DNA of 64,000 bases from Centroberyx gerrardi (Eukaryota > Chordata > Actinopteri > Beryciformes > Berycidae), in contig NC_136016.1 of assembly GCF_048128805.1 (NCBI RefSeq), positions 21,003,176 through 21,067,175 on the forward strand. Direction: 5' to 3'. Both the position numbers and the translations under genes were made by a program. Positions within the stretch are counted from its first letter, which is position 1. Every line of letters begins with the position of its first letter. The notes below the pieces were generated by a model. It saw nothing but the letters and a program-made list of their open reading frames with translations. It had not been told where the DNA came from and did no database searches. Positions 1-12,200 of the stretch are shown one piece after another.

Positions 1-2443
1 GAAAGCGGGGACTACGGCTTTGGGTTTTTAGAAGTTTTTATTTTTTATTTAAATATTTTTCTGATGTATAAATGAAAAGAACTGAAACTTCCTTCCTATG
101 GGAGATGCAACATAAATCTTAGAAGTCAATAAATGAATAAATTAAAACAATGGTAAGTTATTGCTGTTAATATATATCTATATATTTTTGCCAATTGTGT
201 ACAAAAAGGTGGAAGGGCAGTGTTTCAGGTTGGAGATATTTCTTCCTTAGTCTATGACACAATATTTTTGGGGACTGAGAATTTTGCCTTTTTTATGAAT
301 ATTTTTAAGATTTTAAATGTGGCGAAAAATTAAAGTGAGTTGACACAATGTACCTTTTTATTGTTTTGTTTTCCTCCTCGAATACCCAGTCATGATTGTA
401 TCTGTTTTGCAGAGAAGTGTATTTTATTTCTGAGTTATGTTGTTTTTTTTCTTTCTTTTTCTTCAGATCTTAAAAACAAAACGTCAACATATCTTCCGTT
501 ACAGGAGCTTTCTTCTGGACAGTCTTTTTTCGCAGCAATGTACATTACACGGCGACTGCTTCAACAATTCACATACATAGAATATCTATTTTTGTTAATG
601 ACTGTGTAAAAGCCAAACGAGTCGGGACGGGCCGGGAAGGGATGGGATAGGGGTTTACGAGTTTATCGCAGTTTGATTTTTGACTGGTTTTATAGGTCGG
701 TTAAAGGGTTGGGGGTCTGAGTGAAGCCTAAACAGTGTTTTTTGGGGGGTGGGGGTGGGGGTGGGGGGGGGGGTAAACACACCCGCTGACAGTGGCTCTG
801 GTTGGATTTTTTGGCGGGAAATACAGGAAACAACGACCCAATCCCCGGAGCAGACATATCCTCGAGCGCCTAGAGCCGCCTCTCCACCCGCCTTCCTCTT
901 TTATTCTCCTATGAATGTGCACACCCTCCTTAACCCCACCCACCCACCTACTTATCCCCACCCACCCCAAAAGCGATGGATGGATGACCTGCCGATGCCT
1001 GGCCGGCTGTCTGAGGCGCACCGTGCCTCCGTTTCAAGTCGGCCGATCTGTTTTTTTTTTTGTTTTTTTTTAAAGGTTGTGTGTGTACATATAATATAGC
1101 CTTTGTTCATGAACTGTGATGCATAGAGGAAGAGGAGAGGAGGGGAATAAAGTTGTTTGCTTTTGCCGAATCCTTCCTCCACCCCTCCCCAATCGGCTTC
1201 CCTTTAGTCTCTCAGACAGATTTTAGTCTCTCTTTCCCTTCGTTCCCCCGTTCTCTCAACCGCAAGGTTTAATTTAATGTTATTACTGTACAAAGTAAGA
1301 AAATGGTGGACTTATACTGTTTTTTTTTTTTGTAATGAAAATGAAAATTGTAAAAAAAAAAAAAAAAAAAACCTGTACAGACTTTGAGACCTTATGAGCA
1401 GAGACAGATTCTTCTTCTACTGCTCTTTTCCCCTCCGTTTGATTGGATTTTCCCTGTATCTATAATAACTATGAAAGTACTCCTGAGCTACTGTACAGTA
1501 TTGAGATTTTTCTAAAAAGGTACAGTATGGGGTGTAGTAGGTCATGAGCACCAATGCGCCTTTTTCTGTGTATTTTTGACAAAAGGTTTTAGGGAGGGAA
1601 GGGGTTAACTGCAACAAGTCACACACACACACACACACACACCTGAAAGATCTCAACACTTAAGACATGAAACACATGCACAAGATGGAGCCGAGGCAGA
1701 GGTGTGATCAGCGAGAATCTAAATTTGGTCGTTTAGCTTTTTATGGAGAGGATTGAAGACACAATATTCACATGCTCACTATTTTTCTCAAAAGGTTGGG
1801 CTTGCTGGGTATGGGGAGGGACGCAACAGAACCAGGTGGCAATATATCTTGAGACTTATTTTATAAGAAAAAAACAAGGAAAAAACTCTGTCTTTTATAT
1901 ATAGATATATTATTTAATTTTATTTTTTTGGAAATAAAACTTGAAGCTACAGGAATTATTAGATAAAACATGTTCTTTTGTTTTGTATTGAAGATGTTAT
2001 GGTGATGCAAAATGACACTGCAGACAGTCATTCAGTTTGCCCTGGGGAGGCTGTGGAGTATATCATGCCATTTCTTTTCTTTTCTTTCTTTTTTTTTTTT
2101 TTGAAGAGATGTTTCATGTACATGAATATAGATGTAAACATACTGAATCACTGTACAAACCGATGGCAACTGAACAAATAGTTTTGTTTTTATAATTTCT
2201 TCTCCTAAAAAGAGACTGGAAATAAGACTATTTAAATATTTGTTTAGTATTCAAATGGAATCTTTGACCACTTTTTCGTTCTATTGTTAACAATTTTGGT
2301 GCTTGCTGAGAGAAAGCAAAAATGAAATAACTGTTGCTCCATTTTCATTAGTTTCTTTTTTTAAGTTATTTTGGTGGTCTGATTTTTTTTTGTTTTTTTT
2401 GGCCAATAAATTAATTGTACAATAAAGTATGTTTGTACCATTG
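1..2443 (+). other. Probable 3'UTR of an upstream plus-strand gene
   Basis: The stretch is AT-rich, has no convincing coding exon, and holds many T-runs and TGTA elements. It ends at two AATAAA signals (2405 and 2421) followed by a GT-rich stretch, which is what the end of a long vertebrate 3'UTR looks like. A (CA)n tract lies near 1620 and a C/G-rich segment near 745-975. The gene it belongs to lies before the window and I cannot identify it. It converges on cbx7, whose own poly(A) signal is on the other strand about 450 bases away. Short open frames here are low-complexity or non-conserved. Confidence 0.55.
2405..2426 (+). terminator. Tandem poly(A) signals
   Basis: AATAAA occurs at 2405-2410 and 2421-2426, followed by a GT-rich element at about 2430-2440. 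This is the arrangement expected just before a cleavage site on the plus strand. Confidence 0.6.
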
Positions 2444-2563
2444 GAAAAAATACTCAATTGTTGCACCGTTGCTTTTTTCCACTTGTGTTAAATCAGATGC
2501 ATTGAGCTGATGCTTTGATTGCATAATCATTCAACACATATTTGAGCATTAGTAGATGTAAAT

Positions 2564-2749
2564 CAGAGTGTCTGCAGGTCCTGAAAAAGTCTTAAAATGC
2601 CTTAAATTATATCATCTAAACTCAAGGCCTTAATCAGCTTGAATACACTTAAATATCAGGTTTTAAAGTCTTAGAAAGTCTTAAAAATGTGGTTTCTTGC
2701 TCATCTTTAAAAGTCTTGAACGTAACAGATTAAACTTGCAGACACCCTC
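2564..2749. mobile_element. Short non-autonomous DNA element (hAT-like MITE)
   Basis: Inverted termini are visible: AGAGTGTCTGCAGG at the left and the complementary CTTGCAGACACCCT at the right. The AT-rich body repeats a 'gtcttaaa' motif. The right half of the same family recurs at about 52437-52563, ending in the same GCAGACACCCT. No transposase is present. The superfamily is an inference from general resemblance. Confidence 0.55.
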
Positions 2750-2901
2750 TATATATATATAGCAAATATAGAATAAAAATACCTCCATTTAAACGCCAAA
2801 CTAGATCCATGAGTGGAAACCGGAAACGCTTGGTCGCTGTGACGAAATAACCAAACAAATTAGCAAAAGAAAAAGGGGGGTAATATTAAACATGAGCAAC
2901 A

Positions 2902-2907
2902 TTTATT
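2902..2907 (-). terminator. cbx7 poly(A) signal candidate
   Basis: TTTATT on the plus strand reads AATAAA on the minus strand. It lies downstream of the cbx7 stop codon and before the convergent plus-strand poly(A) site. Confidence 0.45.
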
Positions 2908-3346
2908 TTAGTATTACAGTAGAAATCGTCTATACACACTGACACGTCATAGACTGGAGCAGGTAATATGCAGGTTCACTACATCACGTAAAGTGCAAGG
3001 TTCTTCCCTCGGCGGTGGATGAAAGCAGCACAAAGCGGCCGACGTTAGGCGTCTCTAACCCAGGCGCTCGTTTTCCGATGACGTCGGCTCGGCGGTTATC
3101 ACAAACTGTATAAAAACTATTCGCTTCAGTCGTCTCCGTGACAATACACAGGTTTCTCTTTTTTTTTTTTTTTTTTAAAGAATAAATAGTTTACATTCAG
3201 GTCGATGTAGAAAAATAACGGCTAAAAATACATGTTCTTCTCCCTCCTCCTCCCCTTTAACGTCTCCTCGTACTTCAAGTCTTGATATCGTCAGCGGAGG
3301 ATCGTGCGTTTTGAGATGCAGAAATCAAACAAGCTGGGACAGTAAT

Positions 3347-3382
<36 letters not shown>

Positions 3383-3689
3383 TGGTCAGTATGTGTGTGT
3401 GTGTGTGGGTGAGAAAATGATAGAGAGACAGAGAGAGAGAGAGAGAGAGGGAGAGATTAGCCCTAAAAGCTCCACTGACAAAAAAAAAAAAAAAAAAAAA
3501 AAAATGCAACATCAGGCACTTCCATTCCCTGCAGCTTCATAATCACACAGAGACTGTTTGGGATCACGAGACGCTGACCCATCATCCTCGGTGCGGGGTA
3601 AACAACTTTTCGGACCAATGGGACGCCGCTGTGGGAGATTCCACAGACGTGACACATCAAGTCGGCTCCTGTGTCCACCGGGCCCGGGG

Positions 3690-4660
3690 CCAGCGGGGGT
3701 TAGACTGATAGAGATCGGGCCGATAACTGGGCTTTTATTAAATATCAGATGGCAGCTTTTCAGTGTCGGTTCGCCGCTGATACGATGGAGGTTCCTCTCT
3801 AAACACAGCAGCTACAGAGAAACTATCTGTAAAACCTTCATTTTATCTGTTCATTTAGCTGTTCAATAATGTTTTCTGTTAATTAATTCTACATTTAAAA
3901 GACAGTAGTGTATCCCAGAGTTCCCCTTGCCTTGGGTCACTGCCTCAAAGTGATGTTGAACTTTGGTAGAGCCTAAAAGTGAGAGACTTGTTTTTTTATA
4001 TATTGGCAGAATCTGCTTTGTCAAAGTCCTGTCTCCCACTTTTTTTTTTGCCTATCTACAATTATTGGTAAACGTATTATTTTCTTCGTTACATCGGTTT
4101 TCCGACTGGATTTCGGTGTTCCACTTGTTCAAACTGAAAGGTTTAATAAACATAAAGAGATTCACTTAAGCACAATTCAGCAGAATGACTAGTTTTTTAT
4201 ACATTTCAGAATCTGCTTTGTTGGCGTTCGTTTATGTGTTAGAAGTGTGATTTTCAGACTGTTCCTCCATACAATGGCAGTGAATGGAGAGAGAGGAAAA
4301 AAAAACACAATTCTTCAATCTCCTCTACCAGAGCAACAGATGACAGAATCACTGATTTTGGGGGTTTATTATGGAGGGAGATACACAACCCACCAATGTT
4401 CAACATCACTTTAAAGAGCTGGGTGTCAGTGGAGAGTTTTAGTGTCCCATGATGCTCTAAAGGCTTTTCCACCCTGACAAAAAACACAGAATCCTTGTTA
4501 TTTTTGGCATGATAATGGTCAAATTTAAAGATTCTAAATACCAGCACCAAATATTGTCTTATCAGTGACTTATAAACTTAAATATATACTTAAGTATATA
4601 CCCTTAACTTAAATACCAGCATCAGCATCGGCCTTTAAAACCCTGTATCAGTCCAACCCC
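3690..4660. repeat. Dispersed repeat, copy 1 (in cbx7 3'UTR)
   Basis: Segments with 'cttttattaaatatcag', 'gatggaggt', 'gtaaaacc', 'gagagttttagtgtccca' and 'ggcttttccac' recur in the same order at 23390-23830 and in part at 33045-33360. The shared order of these blocks marks one interspersed family. It has no obvious coding capacity. Confidence 0.6.
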
Positions 4661-6243
4661 GCAGGAGAGGCTCCTGATGGACACGCATCCCACATGATGT
4701 AAATACAGTGCAATTCCATAGTTCATTCATTTCTCAAGTCTCAAATCTACTTTTCTGTTTTTTTTTTTTTTGGTACAAGATTCAGATTTCGCTCGCATGG
4801 TTCCACACCACGTTTTCCTGTTGGAGGGCAAAACCTAGATATCGATATACTGGAGGAGAAAGGCATGCAGGCGGATCAAGTCTTCTCCCGGAGGATTCTG
4901 AAACGCGTACAAGACTAAGCCACGTGTCGTACAGTAGTAACAGTCTATGTGTTTTACGGGTTACGGGTATCGGCACTGCATGTTAGTATTAGGACTGGCA
5001 GCTACGCCCACCGCACTGTAGTTTATGTAGAGTATGTACAACACACTTGAGTCCAGTATTGAACGGTAAGCTTTAGTGTGGAAGAGAGACGGGAGCCGGC
5101 GGCGGCGCTCACCTGCACAGAGAGACCAGACAAGAGACCGGTGGGTCGTGTAAACGAGTGTAAACGTCACGACTCGGTTTGGAAGAAACTGGTTAAGCTC
5201 AGAGTCTGATTATGAGAAATCTGGTTAAAACGCCTGGTTTACTCCCATATTAAACTGGGTACTGTGGCGTGGAAACATCTTACACCGCTCACTTTTGGTT
5301 TTCTGCAAAACTGTGTCTGCACAAACTCAGACAGGATTACAGGCATAATTTGATGTCAACAGAAAACATGGCGGCGCACGATCAATACTGTTACTATTAC
5401 TATTAGGATCGTCATGTCTTTCACCTGTATTAGATTATCTGTGGATGTGACAGCCACAGGTGGACAGGAATATTCTGTCAACTGGTTTAAGGTGCAAAAA
5501 GTATGATTTTTCCTGTCCCTTGGCACAAAATGACAACAATATATCAACACAGGGTTGATAAAGTTGTTGATCAATACCAGTTACTCAACGATTAATGGTA
5601 ATGACTTTCCTGGCTTTCACATCTTTCTGGCCTGTAGTCCGTTTTGGATTTAAAACTCCAAATCCACTGGAGTTTCAAGTCACCTCTACTCGCATTTTCA
5701 ACTGTTCAGCGCTGGAAGACGAGCGACCCGCTTCGCAACACATTTTGGTTTAAAAAAAAAAAGTCAAAAAAGCAAATGATACATCTGCATTATTATTCCA
5801 GTATTCAGCATGGTGATATATTTCCTCTTCACTAGACGTTTCGTTCTCGTCTCATCTCTGCTCTAATTACCTAGCTCCTCTCTACTGTGAAAATGCGATT
5901 TGTGTCAATTACAGGCTACAGTAAATTGTTTTGGCAATTCCTCGGTCACAGATAGAGGCCAATAAAAGATCACTTAACGCAGCTCAGTCGCAGGGCATTA
6001 AAGGTGCGTGTGTACATCTTGACCCGAGTGAAACGTTACCCAGGTTCCTCTGTGCATGTGAGCGGTGCCGCCGACCGCGCTGGAAGTGTCCGGTACAGAG
6101 AGGAGAGGAGACACAGAGGGAACGAAAACATCGACACCGCTGGCCCGCGACGGACGCTCACGCGCTCACGCCTCCGACCCCTTCTCACGCCAACGCCCCC
6201 CTCCACTACCCTCCCTCCTCCCTCCACCCTGCTTCACGGTGTC

Positions 6244-9200
6244 TCAGACCTCCAGGCCCCAGTCTCTGAAGAAGCCTTTGGCCACCAGCGCCTCCCGGAA
6301 AGTCACTGTGAGGGAGTTGATGGTGACGTCAGTGACCGTCACCTCGCCCGGAGCGATGACGGGCCTCCAGGCGTCCGGCCGCTCCGACGCAGCGACCTCG
6401 TCCGGTCCGACGGCGGAGCTCCAGTCGTCTGCCCTCTTCTGTCCTATAGGAGGAAAGAGAGAGAGAGAGAGAGAGAGAGGGAGGGAGAGATATTTAGAGA
6501 AAGACAGAGGGAGACAGAGGTAGAGTTGCAGTGATTGCATCAAGCCCGTCACGTGTTTGTTGTTATTGAGTTAACCTCCCTGGACTGACCTGGATAGTTT
6601 ATCTCTGCTCTGTTAGATGTCATAACTGACAAAGGCAGATATGATGCATTTGCCCGCAGGACAAAGGGAACTAAGAGTGCTGCTGGGATATCAGGGAGGA
6701 CAGAAATGCCCTACAAGCAGCCCAAAAAATGATTTAGGGAAGACTTGAGGGCGGTGAAATGTCCAAAAACAGATTTCACTGTGAGAATTTTTATAATTTA
6801 AGTACTGTCTTGTAACGGTCAACTTAAAAATAGAAGCTTACAGTCATACTTTTCATTAGTAGAACATTTTCACTTTTTACCATGTATATTTTTAGTTTAA
6901 GTTCATCAGTAGTCAACTACTAATATTGCTAATATTGCTAATATTATCGCCTGCTAGAGGAGCTCAGGCTTTTAAATCCCTTCTAAAAACGTATTTTTAT
7001 AGAAAAGCCTTTTTATAATGGTTCTATTATTAATGCCCTGGTTCTTTACTATGCTATATTTTTGTCTTTGCTTTCTAGGTTTTGGTCTGCTCAGTTTTTA
7101 GCCTGCTTTTACTCTTCTGTAAAGCACTTTGTAATGTTATTTTGATAAGTGCTATATAAATAAAGTGTATTATGATTATGATTATTGGTTGCCCTGGGTA
7201 TCTGAAGTCATTGCCTATCATTTCGTTTGAAAACCTGTCAAATGCTACTTCTGTCTCATATGTAACTACTTCACTCACCAAATGCGGTTTTCTTTAAAAG
7301 TAATAATTCACGTCATTTTCATATAAATAAATGTCTGTTTTGCTGCCTATATCCAGTTGATGAAAGCTTTTCCATTGTCTGTTCTAAAAAAAAAATCCTC
7401 TGCCGCACAGGAAGTGATGCGTTTTACTTTTCCGGTTTGTTTGGAATAAACAGAAGAAGAAGAACTGGGTAGTTAGCGTGAGCAGTGATAGCCACCATGG
7501 CTGAACAGACAAAGAAGAGAGAAACTCAAACTGCATCAACAGAAAAGACTTCACTGTACCGGACACACTGTTTGCCAAAATAAAAAAGGAAGATCTCGCA
7601 GAATACTCCTTTAATGCCTTTAAACAGCAGGTCATATCATTCCTAGCTGAATTGTGTACTTCTAAAATAAAGACTCTGCAGCAATTGTTTCCGTGCACTT
7701 ACATGCAAAAGTGACTACAAGAAATGGTGGGGGGGAAAAGATCAAAAATACAAGTCTTTAATTTGACCTGTGGATGATTTGTGCTTTAATCAGCTCAGGA
7801 TGGGGCGGCTTAGCGTTTTTGGTTGTGCGCCCGGTGAAACAAGCCTATCAGTTCCTGCTGAGAGGTTGACAAACAGAGTCAGGCGTATCCTTGTGGCAAA
7901 CTGGGTCGCGTTGCTGATTAGAGTCTACTGGCTGACCGACTGACACACTTACCATTCAGAATGCCTCCGCTCATCTCTGTCCTCGTCTCCCTCTGGGCCT
8001 CCTCTTTCTCCTCCTCCTCCTCCCTATCTTCTTCATCTTCTTCTTCTTCTTCTTCTTCCCTGTCCTCGTCCTCCTCGTCCTCCTCATCCTCCTCATCATC
8101 CTCCTCCTCCTCCTCCTCTTCCCGGCCTTCCCAGTCCTCTTCTGTAGGAGTAGGAGAGTTGGAGTTGAGGCACCTGAACTGCGGCCCGCTGGGTTTGTTT
8201 TTGTGGTGTGCCAGTCGGGGAGGGGCGGTGCGTCTGCAGGCGTCGTACATGCGATCGTCGGCCTCGGGGTCCAGCGAGCGGGACAGGGAGAGACGCAGGC
8301 GGGGCTTCTCTGGAGCCTTGTGGGCGCTGCGCAGGTCCATGGTGTAGATGGTATCCTGCATCCGGAGCCAAGAGAGAGAGACAAAGATGCATGTCAGAAT
8401 CATTTGAATAATTCCTCACATAAACCAGGTGCCAGTGGCATAAAGACAGACCTAGACTTAGACTTAAATCTGACTTGAAGTTGGGCGTCCTGGTGGCTCA
8501 GCTGGCCAAGATGCCTACCATGAAACTGCAGCATCTTGGGTTGCTGCATGTCATCCCTCTCTCCCTCAATCTCTCAATCGCTCTCTTCTTAAAGCTCTTT
8601 CCAAAAACCAAAGATTCGCCATCTCGTATGAAATAGCTACAGTATTTAAACTTCCCACTCGGACAGTTAGGCCGACTCATTGCCATAGAAACAAAGTTCT
8701 TACGTTTTCAAATTACTTCTTCTACTAATGTGAGAGAAACTAGGGATCTTTCTCAACATGCATTCTTGTGTGTCCTTGTATCTTCCATGACATATTTGAC
8801 GTAATATCTAACGCCCAAAGTGTAATTCCAAAGCAAAAGAACGGCGAAGACGAAAGACGGATAAAGATCCCGGAAGTTTACCTGCCAGCCAAGGATGCAA
8901 TCGATGGTGACTTGGCCAATGAGAATGAACGGGAAGCCCCGAGATTCACTGCGAGAGCGACGCATTATGTCCAAACAGAGCTTTATAGTACAGAACCGGA
9001 TGGGAAAATGAAAACCAGTGTGTCTTAATCTCAAACTTCCAGTCTCAAACTGTAAAGACGCCTTTCTGTTCTTGCGTTCTTGAGAATTTCGTTCTCTCCA
9101 AGACAACTTGGGAAGAACGGTCTCCACAAGGACACAAGTTATCGGCTTGGCGTATCTTGGATTTGATACTCACCTTAGGTTCAGTTTTACAGAAAGAAAC

Positions 9201-12200
9201 ATGCGAGCCAATCAGCAAAGTGAAACTGGGGCAGCAGGAGCAGCAGCCTAGAGCCTCGCCTGTCTATTGCTGTCAGGAAGGAAATGAAGACAAATTCACT
9301 AGCTTGTGATTCTCATATTCAGGATTGGACCGGGAAAAGAGTTTGATGGAATTTGCTTGTGCGACATGTTTGGGTTTGACGTAGTGGAGTGAAGTCAGCC
9401 CTCGGATGTGGTTTTAGGTTGTGGTTGTGTGTGTTTAGGAGATGTGGGAGAAGAGTGGGAAGGTGGTGGGATGCCAAAGGCGAGGTGGAGAGGTGAGAAC
9501 TTGGTGATATACCCAAACAGCAAGCACAATGATTGGATGATTAGATGACTGGATATGACCAACATGGAAAAAGTGTAGTGAAGTAGAGAATATGAGAATC
9601 TCCTCCCCAACTTTCACCATTAAATCCAAACTTTACCTGCAGCAGGAGTCTTTTGGCTTTGGGTCCTCTCTTCCTGTGTCCCACAACTCTCTCTCTCTGC
9701 TCTCTATAAAAGCCAAGGAGACCGTTAACGACAAGGCTGACAAGAACAAATGTCTTGTGTATTCATCAAGCATGTCTGAGTGCTGATGTCAGGCCCTGTT
9801 TGTGTCTAGATGATTCAGGCCAATATTACACGTTGGTTTTGGGTCTTACTCACTTCTCTTCATAGGCCTGCACCAAGCGCTGGTCCAGAATGTGTTCCTC
9901 AGGTTCCCATGTGCTGTATCTGCAAGAGGAGAAATAATAAAGAGTAATAAAGGTCTCTCTTCCTCTTTCATTCTTCTATTCATTCATTCAACCTTTCATT
10001 CATTCATTCATTTGTTGGATCGATTATTAATCAAATCAATCTGTCCATTAATACAGGGTTCTTGCACATTTTACATTTTTAAATTCCAGACTTTTCCAAA
10101 CCTAATTTTCCACACTTTGCAAGGAATGTTCCCATCTATGAATATGGCAAGTATGTCTTTTTTTGTATATTGAAGGTCAGAAGTATTTAATAAGCAAAGG
10201 TTTTCCCATACTTTTAATCATAATTATGAAAATCATTCTCCATACTTTCCAGACTTGTGCAAGAACCCTGTTAATAAATTAATCTGTTTAACCAATTTAA
10301 TCAATTTAACATATTCCAATGGCACATTCTGCACATATGCTATCGTTATCTATAAGCTGAATAAGTTTGATAAGTGTATAGTTTTGTTTTGGCCTCCTGC
10401 AGACACGTGAATACAAACACAATGCACATTTGCACATTATGTATACTGCTGTAAATTTACATATCTGCTCCTCAGTTTCACACAATGTTATATTTATTTA
10501 TATTTATATAATGGTTTTCACTATTTCATACCATGTACATATTGATATTTCTACATTTCATAACACTTTTATAATGCTGTTTATACATATGTAACAAATG
10601 TGTTTCTACATACTTATATCAATACATGTATAGCAAATAAGTTTATGTTTCATATTTAGCAATCAATATTTAAGTAAGCAATTGAGACTTAGTAACAACT
10701 GTAAGTAAATACATAAATGTTAATATTCCATTTCTTTCCCATACTTCCTGCTGTTACAGTCCACTTAACATGCAAAGTTGTCGCCAGAATATGCTTACAT
10801 AACCCCATAATTGTTTGTATTCTACTTTACTGCTTTCATTGTTTTTTTCTACTATTTTTGTTGCTTATTTTAATATCTGATTTGTGTGCTTACATTCAGT
10901 TTTCTTTTTCCCTGCTGAATCCTATTACTTTTGCAGCTGCAATGACCAAATTTCCCCACAGTGATCAACAAAGTTTCATCTTATCTTATCTTATCCTATC
11001 TTATCTTATCCATCCATCCCTCTAGTCAAGTACATACTATATGTATACTACACATCTATATCTATACTATACATCTATATCTAGGCCTAAATCTATACAT
11101 ACTCACTTTGGAGGCCATCCTTTCCACTTCAGTAGATACTCCACATTCCCCTGTAAAAACACAAAGTTTTAAGAGCGGCATGAATGTAAAAAACACAAAA
11201 ATGTAAATATGTAGAGTGATCTATGCAGTCTGCTGTGTATTTCATGTCTCATAGTGTCTCCTCTGATTGTAGCTGTCGTCCTGTTGTCTCTGTACTGTGA
11301 CAGGAAACAAACGATGACATGAAACTTAATCATCCCCAGGGGGAAACTGGGCAGTGTGAGCAGTATGGATCATGTCACTGCATGTGCTGCTGATGCCACC
11401 AAGACCGATTCCTGTGCAGTTACTGCCCTTGGAAGATAAAGTCAGACTTCGTAGGAAAATACAGTCAGACTTTGTGGGAAAGTAAAGTCAGACTTTGTAA
11501 GAAAATAAAGTCAGACTTCGTAGGAAAATAAATCAGAGGAAAATGTCAGAGGGGATGAGACACAGTTTACATATTTTACCTGCAGTGTTTGACATCACAT
11601 GATATATTCATGTTTTAATGCATTTTACTGGCAAGTCTGCCCACACATACATTCTTGAATGCAGTTTTTCTCATACTTAATACTTGCATGCTCTACCTAT
11701 CATTGTCGCCAAATTGCACTGACTGGCCTGATGGGGGGGGGGGGGGGGGGGGGGGCGCTATAATTAAGAGTCAAAATTTAAAACTTTGAAAGGCCATAAC
11801 TGCCACACCACTGGTCAAACCACTGATTTTTATGAAACTGGTAGGGATGAAGCATCTTGTTTCTGATTGGCCGTTTACTTGTTTCTTATTTGCCCCTAAC
11901 TGCACACAGACCAGGGAAGGAGCTTAAAGGTTTCCGTAAAGCTTTCACCTATGGTTTTCAGCTGAGAGCAGGGATGTAGTGGAGGGTAAAACCATCCAAA
12001 CTCAGTTTACTTAGGCTGATATGAACCTTTATGACATAAATTCATGGTATATATCATGGGAAGTAGTATCAAACTCATCTAAGTTATGTGAGGATCGGGT
12101 GTTTCAGGGAATAAAAAGCAGAAATTAATGCTTTTCTGAATATATAACTGTATATCTCTGTGTATACTGGTGGCTGCTTGCCTTATCATGATCATCATAT

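Larger units (their letters stand above)
2885..6243 (-). other. cbx7: cbx7 3'UTR (approximate)
   Basis: This is the region downstream of the cbx7 stop, ending at a minus-strand AATAAA (2902-2907). It contains a (GT)n array (about 3346-3408), a GA tract, an A-run and a piece of a dispersed repeat (3690-4660). The true 3' end could be shorter if an earlier poly(A) site is used. No coding exon is seen. Confidence 0.5.

Noticed and set aside
340-609. 89-residue open frame on plus strand
   Set aside because: AT-rich, in a 3'UTR-like stretch, no recognisable domain.
728-1182. Overlapping open frames on both strands
   Set aside because: They arise from a C/G-rich low-complexity stretch; composition explains them and they match no family I know.
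6004-6534. Plus-strand open frames of 112-176 residues
   Set aside because: They lie antisense to the last cbx7 exon and inherit its codon bias.
7493-7580. Kozak-like ATG (MAEQTKKR) as a small gene
   Set aside because: Part of a three-copy dispersed repeat; the frame stops or diverges in the other copies.
7961-8478. Ser-rich plus-strand frame
   Set aside because: Antisense shadow of the acidic part of cbx7.
8740-9180. Possible inverted-repeat element in cbx7 intron
   Set aside because: Ends look partly complementary ('tgtgtccttg' and 'caaggacaca'), but I could not pair the rest, so it is not listed as an element.
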